Positions 1 through 6,452 of a stretch of DNA of 10,071 nucleotides are shown in pieces (positions within the stretch are counted from its first letter, which is position 1; each line of letters starts with the position of its first letter). Origin of the DNA: JBJHBY01 sp050485745 (lineage in GTDB: Bacteria > Pseudomonadota > Gammaproteobacteria > Pseudomonadales > CAMLJR01); contig JBJHBY010000125.1 of assembly GCA_050485745.1 (NCBI GenBank), positions 1 to 10,071 of the forward strand. The letters are read 5' to 3'. The position numbers and the translations under genes were made by a program. The notes under the pieces are model-generated. The model saw only the letters and a program-made list of their open reading frames with translations, ran no database searches and was not told where the DNA came from.

Positions 1-159
1 CGCCTGCGCCGCGCCCAGGATCAGCGCCGGCAGCGCCTGCGCAGCGAGCCGGGCTACCGCTCCCTGACGCTGCCACCGGCCACGGCGGCCGGGCGCGGCG
101 AGGCCATGGCACGGCGCGTCAGGGGCTGGCTGCAGGACCTGCCCGAGGCGAAAACCTGA
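1..159 (+). CDS. 3' end of an unidentified protein gene (partial)
   Basis: The plus-strand frame starting at base 1 is open from the window edge to a TGA at 157-159, giving the last 52 residues of a protein. Third codon positions are almost all G or C, as in the neighbouring real genes, which supports coding in this frame. The peptide is strongly basic at its start (RLRRAQDQRRQRLR) and ends LQDLPEAKT. I see no catalytic motif, membrane segment or family signature and do not recognise it. It converges on erpA across a 123-bp gap. The opposite strand is also open here, but its composition looks like a shadow. Confidence 0.55.
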   Translation, partial: RLRRAQDQRRQRLRSEPGYRSLTLPPATAAGRGEAMARRVRGWLQDLPEAKT

Positions 160-282
160 GCACGGGCGAAAGCCAGATGGCGTGAGATGGCGAGAAGGAA
201 GGGAATCGGACGGAAGTGCGCCGGATAGAAGCATCAGATGGCGTCAGATCGAGCCACCTGATAGAACGATCAAATAGAGCCG
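160..282. repeat. Convergent intergenic gap with degenerate short direct repeats
   Basis: This gap lies between two convergent genes and is richer in A than its surroundings. The 10-mer CAGATGGCGT occurs twice (174-183 and 235-244). GTCAGAT recurs at 243-249 and 282-288, and GATAGA-like words recur at about 224, 259 and 286. No clean stem with a T-tract is visible, so a classical intrinsic terminator for erpA is not supported. The repeats look like a decayed simple repeat rather than an ordered array. Confidence 0.4.
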
Positions 283-636
283 TCAGATAGAGAAAGAAGC
301 GCCGCAGCCGCAGGTGGTGGAGGCATTGGGATTGACCACGCGAAAGCGGGCACCCTCGAGGTCTTCCTGATAATCAACTTCCGAGCCCACCAGGTACTGA
401 TAGCTCATCGGGTCCACCAGGACGGTCACCCCATCCCGCTGGATGATGGTGTCATCCTCGGCCGTCTCGTCTTCAAAGCTGAAGCCGTACTGAAAGCCGG
501 AGCAACCGCCGCCGGTGACGTAGACGCGCAGCTTCAGGGCGGAGTTGTCCTCCTCCTGTACCAGGGACCTGATCTTGTCCACGGCCGCGGGCGTCAGTGC
601 CAGCATCGGCGGGGTGAACTGCTCGGCCACAGCCAT
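283..636 (-). CDS. erpA: ErpA, A-type iron-sulfur cluster insertion protein
   Basis: This 117-residue cytosolic A-type carrier passes Fe-S clusters to apo-enzymes; in E. coli one client set is the IspG/IspH isoprenoid enzymes. The sequence follows E. coli ErpA nearly end to end, including LKLRVYVTGGGCSGFQYGF and the C-terminal CGCGASFSI. The three conserved cluster-ligand cysteines are at residues 45, 109 and 111. I chose the ATG at 634-636, which has GGAGAG six bases upstream and gives the usual family length. The in-frame ATGs at 672 and 663 add a non-conserved extension, lack a ribosome site, and fall at or upstream of the transcript start inferred from the promoter. The gene is last in the argC - bactofilin run but seems to have its own IscR-like promoter. 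Confidence 0.96.
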   Translation of the reverse strand: MAVAEQFTPPMLALTPAAVDKIRSLVQEEDNSALKLRVYVTGGGCSGFQYGFSFEDETAEDDTIIQRDGVTVLVDPMSYQYLVGSEVDYQEDLEGARFRVVNPNASTTCGCGASFSI

Positions 637-642
637 TGCGCG

Positions 643-648
643 CTCTCC
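643..648 (-). promoter_or_regulatory. Ribosome binding site deciding the erpA start
   Basis: GGAGAG on the minus strand lies six bases before the ATG at 634-636. Neither upstream in-frame ATG (672, 663) has a comparable site. Confidence 0.7.
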
Positions 649-670
649 GGATCGTTCATGCATGCCGGGC

Positions 671-704
671 ATTATTCATTAATCCGACCAAATCAGTCAA
701 CTTT
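671..704 (-). promoter_or_regulatory. Putative erpA promoter with overlapping IscR-like site
   Basis: On the minus strand a -35 box TTGACT (695-700) is followed after 18 bases by AATAAT (671-676), which matches the -10 consensus at five of six positions. Transcription would start near 664, about 28 bases before erpA. The stretch 680-704 contains TTGACTGATTTGGTCGGATT with the imperfect dyad GACT-N5-GGTC. By my count it fits about 20 of 25 positions of the type 1 IscR consensus as I remember it. IscR is the Fe-S-sensing repressor of Fe-S assembly genes, so a site here makes functional sense. The bactofilin TGA stop (693-695) lies inside the motif. Binding is an inference. Confidence 0.55.
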
Positions 705-1109
705 ATCCAGATCACCGGCTACAGCTGGCGCAGCACCCGGAGAGGCCGCCTGGGCATGGATCAGCTTGCCATTGATGCGGGCGCCACGCACCATCTCCAC
801 GAACTGGTAGTAGACGTCGCCGTCGACCTCGGCCTTCGCCGCCAGCTCAACGTGCTCGGCCGCATGCACATCACCGGTCACGCGGCCGTTGATCAACACC
901 TCGGGGGCGTGGATCTCGCCCTCCACGGCTCCCGCCTCGACCACCCGCACCCGTGCCTTGCCCCCCTCGCGGGCGCGGATGCAGCCGCGCACCAGCCCCT
1001 GCACCTCGAGTTCCCCGGCAAAGCTGATGTCGCCGTCGATTTCCGTTCCCTGTGCGATCAGAGTGGTCGTCACCGTCGCCTGAGCCATGTCCTGTCCCCT
1101 GCCAAACAT
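693..1109 (-). CDS. Bactofilin-family polymer-forming cytoskeletal protein
   Basis: Bactofilins are small proteins that polymerise without nucleotide into a beta-helical filament, often at the membrane, and scaffold cell-wall or polar machinery. This 138-residue protein has the typical layout: a short N-terminal tail starting MFG (many bactofilins use an MF-type N-terminus for membrane contact); a core at about residues 17-118 of repeating short beta rungs with regular glycines (GTEIDGDISF, GELEVQGLVRG, GAVEGEIHAPEVLINGRVTGDV, AEVDGDVYY); and a flexible Ala/Pro/Gly tail. The ATG at 1109 is preferred for the MF motif, with GGAG about 11 bases upstream. The Met at residue 8 (base 1088) has a closer AGGGGA and is a real alternative. 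It starts five bases after the upstream gene, suggesting co-transcription. Its client is unknown. Confidence 0.88.
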   Translation of the reverse strand: MFGRGQDMAQATVTTTLIAQGTEIDGDISFAGELEVQGLVRGCIRAREGGKARVRVVEAGAVEGEIHAPEVLINGRVTGDVHAAEHVELAAKAEVDGDVYYQFVEMVRGARINGKLIHAQAASPGAAPAVAGDLDKVD

Positions 1110-1114
1110 TCGCG

Positions 1115-1849
1115 TCAGTTCTCCTGGACCGCCCAGCCGAAACTCCGTTCCACACGGCTCTGCCGGGGACGGCTGGAGTGGGCGGCAACATTCACTCGCA
1201 ACGGCTGAAACCCCTGCGGCAATTCCAGCTCGCCTTCGATGTTCTGGAAGTAGGTAAAGCGCAGGCGAATGTCCTGCTGCTCGATGTCAGTGGAGAGCCC
1301 ATGCAGTGGCAACACCTGCTCATCGCCATCCAGCAGACCAGCCAGCTCCACCGTGACATGACCCTGCAGCTGTGCGTGATGCCGCGCCTGCTGGTGCAAC
1401 ACCAGCTTGAAATGGTAGCGCCCCGCCACTGGCAGAGGATAAAGCTCCCAGCTGCGAATACCGAGACCCTGTTCACGTTCCTCGGGTGCCATCAGGCTGC
1501 GATAGAAGCTCAGCTCCTCGCGCAGTTCCGCCACCATCGCCTGCTCTTCGCGCAGGCTCTGGCGCAAGGTGTCGAGGGTCTGATTGTCGACATCGGCACC
1601 GAGCCGGGTAATCGCCAGACGCTCCTCGGCGGTGACAAGACGCTGCTGCAGGGTGCTGACCTGCGCGGCCAGCATTTCGCGCTCTGCCGCTGCACGCAGG
1701 TGATCGGCACCCGCCTGCCAGTATCCGGCGAGCCAGCCCCCCCCCGGCAAAACCAGAACCGCCAGGACAGCGACTGCGTGCAGACGACGCCGGCGCCGGG
1801 GGTCCCGGCGCAGAACCACGGTTTCCAGGTGATGCTCCCGGGAGGGCAT
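1115..1849 (-). CDS. Membrane-anchored coiled-coil protein, DUF6776-like
   Basis: This 244-residue protein has no known enzymatic role. Residues 1-22 are basic (RRDPRRRRR), residues 23-44 form one hydrophobic transmembrane segment, and about 50-120 is a Leu/Glu/Gln/Arg heptad-rich region likely to form a coiled coil. About 125-235 is a beta-rich domain (GRYHFKLVLHQQ, DIRLRFTYFQNIEGELELP). By the positive-inside rule the long C-terminal part should be periplasmic. The layout matches what I recall of DUF6776 proteins, often annotated simply as hypothetical or membrane protein beside bactofilin genes. The ATG at 1847-1849 is chosen: GAGG lies eight bases upstream and it starts 10 bases after the argC stop. 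An upstream in-frame ATG (1903) would run back into argC. A link to the bactofilin next door is plausible from adjacency only. Confidence 0.78.
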   Translation of the reverse strand: MPSREHHLETVVLRRDPRRRRRLHAVAVLAVLVLPGGGWLAGYWQAGADHLRAAAEREMLAAQVSTLQQRLVTAEERLAITRLGADVDNQTLDTLRQSLREEQAMVAELREELSFYRSLMAPEEREQGLGIRSWELYPLPVAGRYHFKLVLHQQARHHAQLQGHVTVELAGLLDGDEQVLPLHGLSTDIEQQDIRLRFTYFQNIEGELELPQGFQPLRVNVAAHSSRPRQSRVERSFGWAVQEN

Positions 1850-1859
1850 GGCCGTGGCC

Positions 1860-2900
1860 TCAGGGCAACAGGGCGAGAGCGTCCAGACCGGTATTCTCGG
1901 CAAGGCCGAACATCAGGTTCATGTTCTGGATCGCCTGGCCGGACGCCCCCTTGACCAGATTGTCGATGACCGACAACACCACCACGGTATCGCGCCCCTG
2001 GGGCCGGTGCACCGCCAGCCGGCAGGTATTCGCGCCCTTGACGCTGCGCGTCTGGGGATGGCTGCCCAGCGGCAGCACATCGACGAAGGGCTCGTCGCGG
2101 TAACGATCCGCAAACAGGGTCTGCAGGGATTCCTGCGACACCCCGGTGTCGGACAGCTCCGCGAACAGGGTGGCGTGGATGCCACGGATCATCGGGATCA
2201 GGTGCGGCGTGAAGGTCACCTGCACGGGCGCGCCCGCCATATCCGACAGGCCCTGCTCGATCTCGGGCAGGTGGCGATGCCCCGGTGTGGCGTAGGCCTT
2301 GAAGCTGTCACCCACCTCGGCATACAACTGGTCGATCTTCGCCTGCCGACCGGCCCCGCTGACGCCGGAGCCCGCGCTGGCGATCAGGCGTGAGGGGTCC
2401 ACCAATCCGTGCTCCAGCAGGGGCAGCCAGCCGAGCTGGATCGCGGTCGGGTAGCAGCCCGGACAGGCCACCAGTTGCGCCTCGCGGATGCGCTCCCGGT
2501 GCATCTCCGGCAAGCCATAGACCGCCTGTTGCAGCAGCTCCGGGCAGGCATGGGGCTCGCCGTACCAGGCCGACCAGCGCGTGGCATCGCGCAAGCGAAA
2601 GTCCGCCGACAGGTCGATCATGCGCACGCCGCGCTGCCACAGCTCGGGCACGAGATTCATCGCCACGTTGTGCGGCGTGGCGAAGAACACCACATCGCAG
2701 CTGGCCAGCTGATCCGGCTCCGGCAGGGTGAAGCGCAGATCGTAGCGGCCGCGCAGGTTCGGGTAGAGGTCCGCCACGGCCACACCCTGCTCGCCCCGCG
2801 AGGTGATTGCCACGACCTCGACACCCGGATGCATCGCCAGCAGGCGCAGCAGTTCCACCCCGGTATACCCGGTGCCCCCGACAACCCCGACCCTGATCAC
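1860..2900 (-). CDS. argC: N-acetyl-gamma-glutamyl-phosphate reductase
   Basis: ArgC is the cytosolic NADPH-dependent enzyme that reduces N-acetylglutamyl-5-phosphate to the semialdehyde, the third step from glutamate toward ornithine and arginine. The 346-residue protein has the N-terminal Rossmann motif VGVVGGTGYTGVELLRLL, the segment FFATPHNVA and the active-site cysteine at residue 149 in ACPGCYPTA. The later GSGVSGAGR and GHRHLPEIEQ motifs are those of the short ArgC type. The start is the GTG at 2898-2900, with a perfect AGGAGG seven bases upstream; an in-frame GTG at 2933 adds a non-conserved leader. It appears to lead the minus-strand run into the coiled-coil protein and bactofilin, an unobvious pairing with arginine synthesis that more likely reflects old gene order than shared function. 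Confidence 0.97.
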   Translation of the reverse strand: MIRVGVVGGTGYTGVELLRLLAMHPGVEVVAITSRGEQGVAVADLYPNLRGRYDLRFTLPEPDQLASCDVVFFATPHNVAMNLVPELWQRGVRMIDLSADFRLRDATRWSAWYGEPHACPELLQQAVYGLPEMHRERIREAQLVACPGCYPTAIQLGWLPLLEHGLVDPSRLIASAGSGVSGAGRQAKIDQLYAEVGDSFKAYATPGHRHLPEIEQGLSDMAGAPVQVTFTPHLIPMIRGIHATLFAELSDTGVSQESLQTLFADRYRDEPFVDVLPLGSHPQTRSVKGANTCRLAVHRPQGRDTVVVLSVIDNLVKGASGQAIQNMNLMFGLAENTGLDALALLP

Positions 2901-2985
2901 GCCCGCGCCTCCTACAGTCACTGCCCAAAACACGTATCATATCACCGCCCGGCCGCGCACCGCCGGCCCTTCTGGATGTCGACCC
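2901..2985. promoter_or_regulatory. Divergent argC/hemJ intergenic region
   Basis: These 85 bases separate two divergent genes and should contain both promoters. The argC Shine-Dalgarno AGGAGG is at 2908-2913 on the minus strand. On the plus strand TATCAT (2935-2940) matches the -10 consensus at five of six positions, but no good -35 box lies at the proper distance. I saw no clear operator palindrome such as an ArgR box. Confidence 0.35.
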
Positions 2986-3411
2986 ATGCTCTGGCCCTGG
3001 CTGAAAGCCTTTCACATCATCTTCGTGGTCTGCTGGTTTGCCGGCATTTTTTACCTGCCGCGGCTGTTCGTGTATCACGCGCAAAGTGACGATGCCGCGG
3101 TGCGTGCGCAGCTGGCGGTGATGGAGCGGCGCCTGTTCCTCTTTGTGACGCCCTTTGCCGTGATCAGCATCGCCCTGGGGGTGTGGATGATGGTGGCCTA
3201 CTGGCCCGCCTACCGCGGTGCGGGCTGGCTGCACGCCAAGATCGCGCTGGTGCTGCTGCTGGTCGCCCACCATGTGGCCTGCGGCTATTACGTCAAGCGC
3301 TTCCAGCGGGATCTGCCCACACCCGGGCATGTGTTTTTCCGCTGGTTCAACGAGATGCCGGTGCTGCTGCTGTTCGCGATCGTGATTCTGGCGGTGGTGA
3401 AGCCGTTCTGA
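2986..3411 (+). CDS. hemJ: HemJ-type protoporphyrinogen IX oxidase, membrane protein
   Basis: HemJ is the oxygen-independent, membrane-embedded enzyme that oxidises protoporphyrinogen IX to protoporphyrin IX, the penultimate step of haem synthesis, in bacteria lacking HemG or HemY. The 141-residue protein starts MLWPWLKAFHIIFVVCWFAG and carries the family's FYLPRLFVYHA block, the early conserved histidine (residue 10), a lysine at residue 85 (WLHAKI) and the C-terminal VVKPF. Four hydrophobic helices are visible at about 5-27, 52-72, 82-101 and 123-139. The ATG at 2986 gives the family length; its ribosome site is weak (only GGA at about 2973), and the frame stays open upstream without homology. 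Older annotation calls such proteins CopD family or UPF0093. The oxidase role is from family knowledge. Confidence 0.88.
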   Translation: MLWPWLKAFHIIFVVCWFAGIFYLPRLFVYHAQSDDAAVRAQLAVMERRLFLFVTPFAVISIALGVWMMVAYWPAYRGAGWLHAKIALVLLLVAHHVACGYYVKRFQRDLPTPGHVFFRWFNEMPVLLLFAIVILAVVKPF

Positions 3412-3441
3412 GGCCGGTGGGCGCTTCTGCTTCGGGGTGAC

Positions 3442-3473
3442 GCCGGGTCAGCGGCTGCGCCGCGCAACCCGGC
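3442..3473. terminator. GC-rich two-part hairpin between convergent hemJ and ribA
   Basis: GCCGGGT (3442-3448) pairs perfectly with ACCCGGC (3467-3473). The enclosed GCGGC-TGC-GCCGC (3451-3463) forms a second five-pair stem, so the whole segment can fold as a stacked hairpin in either transcript. It sits in the 83-bp gap between hemJ and ribA, where a bidirectional transcript end is expected. There is no T-tract on either side, so it is not a textbook intrinsic terminator. It may be a REP-like element that stabilises or ends the mRNAs. Confidence 0.5.
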
Positions 3474-3494
3474 CTGCGGCTCTGGCAGCGCGCA

Positions 3495-4085
<591 letters not shown>

Positions 4086-4118
4086 TGGGTTCTCCCGGGG
4101 AGCACGTTAGGGGGCGGC

Positions 4119-4147
4119 ATTTTAGCAGCACCAACGGTGGGTGTCCC
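4119..4147 (-). promoter_or_regulatory. Putative extended -10 promoter for ribA
   Basis: On the minus strand TGCTAAAAT (4119-4127) is an extended -10 element, TG-N followed by TAAAAT with five of six consensus bases. GGGACA (4142-4147) lies exactly 17 bases upstream and matches TTGACA at four of six. Transcription would start near 4112, leaving a leader of roughly 27 bases. That leader is too short for an FMN riboswitch. Confidence 0.45.
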
Positions 4148-4231
4148 GCCCCATCTCCCGGCGCCTCCTGTCCCGCTCCTGCATCAGGCGGTCATCGGCC
4201 ACCCGGTGAGCGGAGCGATCGCGGGCGCCTC

Positions 4232-4870
4232 TCAGCGCAGGCGCAGGTACAGGACCCCGGATTCCTCGCGGAAATCAAAATGCTGCAGCACGCTGATGCC
4301 AAGCAGCACCATCGGCGGATGCTCGCCCTCGATCACCGTGGCCTCGACATCCGGCACGCGGATACCGTCGACGCGCAGGTCGCGCAGGCGCAGGGCGCGC
4401 CCCGTGACCTCGCCGGATGCCGTTGCCACCCGCACCGGCCGCCCCTGCTCCCAGTCCAGCCCCAGGCGCGCGGCCTCCGCCGCGCTCATGGCGAGGCTGT
4501 TGGCACCGGTATCCACCAGCGCCAGCGTGTCACGGCCATTGATTTCCACACGGGTCAGGTACTGCCGCTGGGCATTGCGGGGGATCACCAGCTCGCGCAC
4601 CTCGGGGGCCTCGAACACGGTGCTGATCTGGCTGCTCAGGGACAGGGTGCGCTGTTCGCCGTCCCACTCGATCACCGCCTGCCGCGCATCGGCGCGGACC
4701 AGGCGCACCCCCTCCGGGCTGCTGCCGCCCTCGCGCAGAAATTGCTGACGGCCATCGATGACCAGCATCGCCGCGCCGCTCATCAGGGCAACGGCCTCGA
4801 TACGGGGCTGGGCCTGCAGGGGCCCTGTCAGCAAGCCCCAGAGCAGAAGAACAGTCAGGCTGATGCGCAT
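4232..4870 (-). CDS. Secreted retropepsin-like aspartic protease (clan AA)
   Basis: This 212-residue protein begins with a clear export signal: residues 1-20, with a hydrophobic core LTVLLLWGLL and likely cleavage after LQA. After it comes a small beta domain at about 22-80 (VALMSGAAMLVIDGRQQFL, EGVRLVRA) seen in this family. From about 100 to 212 is a retropepsin-like domain whose catalytic motif LVDTGANSLAMS puts the aspartate at residue 120. FDFREESGVLYLRL is the usual C-terminal strand pair. One DTG motif per chain means the active enzyme should be a homodimer, probably periplasmic. It matches the bacterial clan AA group often annotated as TIGR02281; the substrate is unknown. GGAGG lies seven bases before the ATG. 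It starts 28 bases after thiDE on the same strand, so it is probably the operon's last gene. Confidence 0.85.
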   Translation of the reverse strand: MRISLTVLLLWGLLTGPLQAQPRIEAVALMSGAAMLVIDGRQQFLREGGSSPEGVRLVRADARQAVIEWDGEQRTLSLSSQISTVFEAPEVRELVIPRNAQRQYLTRVEINGRDTLALVDTGANSLAMSAAEAARLGLDWEQGRPVRVATASGEVTGRALRLRDLRVDGIRVPDVEATVIEGEHPPMVLLGISVLQHFDFREESGVLYLRLR

Positions 4871-4898
4871 CTCGCCACCTCCCCCGGTGGGCTCCAGC

Positions 4899-6395
4899 TC
4901 AACCGGCCGCGGCCTCTGGCGCGACGTGATGTGCCGCCAGCAGGCTCGCCACCGCCTGCGCGGGATTCGGCGCCGCGGTGATGGCGCTGATCATGGCGCA
5001 ACTGCCCACGCCGGTCGCCAGCACCGCCGCCGCCCGCTCCACACTGATACCACCAATCGCGGTCAGGGTATAGCGGGGCGACAGCAGCTCGACCCAGGCC
5101 CGCAACTGCTCCAGCCCCAGGGGCAGCCAGGGCATGTCCTTGCTGGTGGTGGCATAGACCGGCCCCAGGGCGATGTAGCTCGGGCGCACCCCGTGCGCGC
5201 GCGCGATCTCCGCATGGCAGTGAGTGCTCACGCCCAGACGCAATCCCGCACTGCGCAGCGCGTCCAGATCGGCGCTGGCGAGGTCCTCCTGCCCGAGGTG
5301 TACTCCATAGGCCCCCGCCTCCAGTGCCAGCTGCCAGTGATCGTTGATGAACAGACGCACACCCGCGGTCCGGCAGGCGGCGACCGCCCGTTTCACCTGC
5401 CCGGCCAACTCCTGCGGCTGTGCCTGCTTGATGCGCAGCTGCACGGTGCCGACACCCTGGCGCACCAGCTGCTCCACCCAGTCGGCGGAATCCACCACCG
5501 GGTACAGGCCCAGCGGGCCGTCACAATCGGGGAAGGCTTCGTACTGGCGCGGCGTGTCGGGGTGCAGGGTGGGCAGGTCGGCCAGGGCATCCGGCCAGCC
5601 GGCGTGGGCCACGGCACCGGGGCCTCCGCCGAGTTGCTCGGCCACGCGCAGGCCCCGGGTGACGTAGGCCTTGGCCAGCACCAGGGCATCCGCCAGGGGA
5701 TGGCCGAGGCCCACCGCCGCGGCAATCGCGGAGGACAGCGTACAGCCGGTGCCATGGGTGTGCACGGTATCGATGGAGGGCCCGGCCAGCCAGAAGCCCT
5801 CGCGGCCATCCGTCCAGTAATCCAGGCGCTGGCCGTGGGCCGCGGCAAAGTGACCGCCGGTGATCAGCACCGAGCGCGCGCCCAGAGCCACCAGCTCACG
5901 GGCGGCCCGGGGAATGTCCTCACCCTCGCCGATCGCGCGCCCGAGCAGGGCCTCGGCCTCGTGGCGATTGGGCGTGATCAGGTCGGCCCGCGGCAGCAGG
6001 CGCTGGCGCAGCAATACCCCGGCTTCGCCGCTGAGCAGGGAGTCGCCGCTGGAGGCGCGGATCACCGGGTCGCACACCACGAAGCCCGTGTAGTCGTCCA
6101 GGTAGCGGGCGACCGTCTCGACAATGTCCGGCGCCGCCAGCATGCCCAGTTTGATCGCCTGCGCCGGCAGGTCGCTGTCCAGGGCGTTGATCTGCGCCAC
6201 CAGGTTCCTGCGCGGCGTGACGGCGATATCGCCGACGGCAAAGGAGTTCTGTGCGGTCAGCGCGGTGATGACGCTGCAGCCGTGGATGCCGAAATCCCTG
6301 AAGGTGGCGAGGTCGGCCTGCACCCCGGCGCCACCGCTGCTGTCACTGCCGGCAATGGTCCAGACAACGGGCTTGCGCTGTGCAGCGTCGGGCAT
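4899..6395 (-). CDS. thiDE: Fused HMP-P kinase and thiamine-phosphate synthase
   Basis: The 498-residue protein joins two consecutive thiamine enzymes. Residues about 8-260 are ThiD, a ribokinase-fold kinase that phosphorylates HMP-P to HMP-PP: TIAGSDSSGGAGVQADL at 13, DPVIRASSGDSLL at 109, and the anion-hole and catalytic GTGC at 215-218. Residues about 262-293 are a linker. Residues about 294-490 are ThiE, a TIM barrel that joins HMP-PP to thiazole phosphate: QLRIK at 319, INDHWQLALEAGAYGVHLGQEDL from 350, GVSTH at 388, YIALGPVYATTSKD at 407 and AIGGIS at 446. The ThiE half is close to E. coli ThiE (LRIK, PSYIALG). Both active sites look intact. GAGG lies 10 bases before the ATG. The gene starts 57 bases after the thiG stop. 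Confidence 0.96.
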   Translation of the reverse strand: MPDAAQRKPVVWTIAGSDSSGGAGVQADLATFRDFGIHGCSVITALTAQNSFAVGDIAVTPRRNLVAQINALDSDLPAQAIKLGMLAAPDIVETVARYLDDYTGFVVCDPVIRASSGDSLLSGEAGVLLRQRLLPRADLITPNRHEAEALLGRAIGEGEDIPRAARELVALGARSVLITGGHFAAAHGQRLDYWTDGREGFWLAGPSIDTVHTHGTGCTLSSAIAAAVGLGHPLADALVLAKAYVTRGLRVAEQLGGGPGAVAHAGWPDALADLPTLHPDTPRQYEAFPDCDGPLGLYPVVDSADWVEQLVRQGVGTVQLRIKQAQPQELAGQVKRAVAACRTAGVRLFINDHWQLALEAGAYGVHLGQEDLASADLDALRSAGLRLGVSTHCHAEIARAHGVRPSYIALGPVYATTSKDMPWLPLGLEQLRAWVELLSPRYTLTAIGGISVERAAAVLATGVGSCAMISAITAAPNPAQAVASLLAAHHVAPEAAAG

Positions 6396-6452
6396 GGTGG
6401 TGCGTCCTCGGATGGCGTGAAAGCGGAAGTGTAGCCGATCGGCCGCGCCGCC

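Noticed and set aside
637..672. Upstream ATG (672) that would extend ErpA by 12 residues.
   Set aside because: The extension is not conserved, lacks a ribosome site and lies at or before the inferred transcript start; the ATG at 636 has GGAGAG at six bases.
704..717. Minus-strand TGATCTGGATAA resembles the conserved core of the TPP (THI box) riboswitch.
   Set aside because: It is the coding sequence for the last residues of the bactofilin (Gly-Asp-Leu-Asp-Lys). The other conserved riboswitch parts are absent around it, and the downstream gene is erpA, not a thiamine gene.
2308..3330. Minus-strand open frame of 340 codons overlapping argC and antisense to hemJ.
   Set aside because: It is out of frame with argC and low in complexity; argC and hemJ are both clear homologues.
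4758..6434. Long plus-strand open frame (558 codons) opposite thiDE.
   Set aside because: It is antisense to a well-supported two-domain enzyme. Its product is low-complexity and rich in Gln, Gly, His and Arg, with no recognisable fold; such frames are common opposite GC-rich genes.
6434..6443. Perfect palindrome GCCGATCGGC between thiG and thiDE, with TACACT nearby as a possible -10 box.
   Set aside because: A 10-base GC palindrome is expected by chance in this DNA, no -35 box is in range, and the gap is short enough for simple co-transcription.
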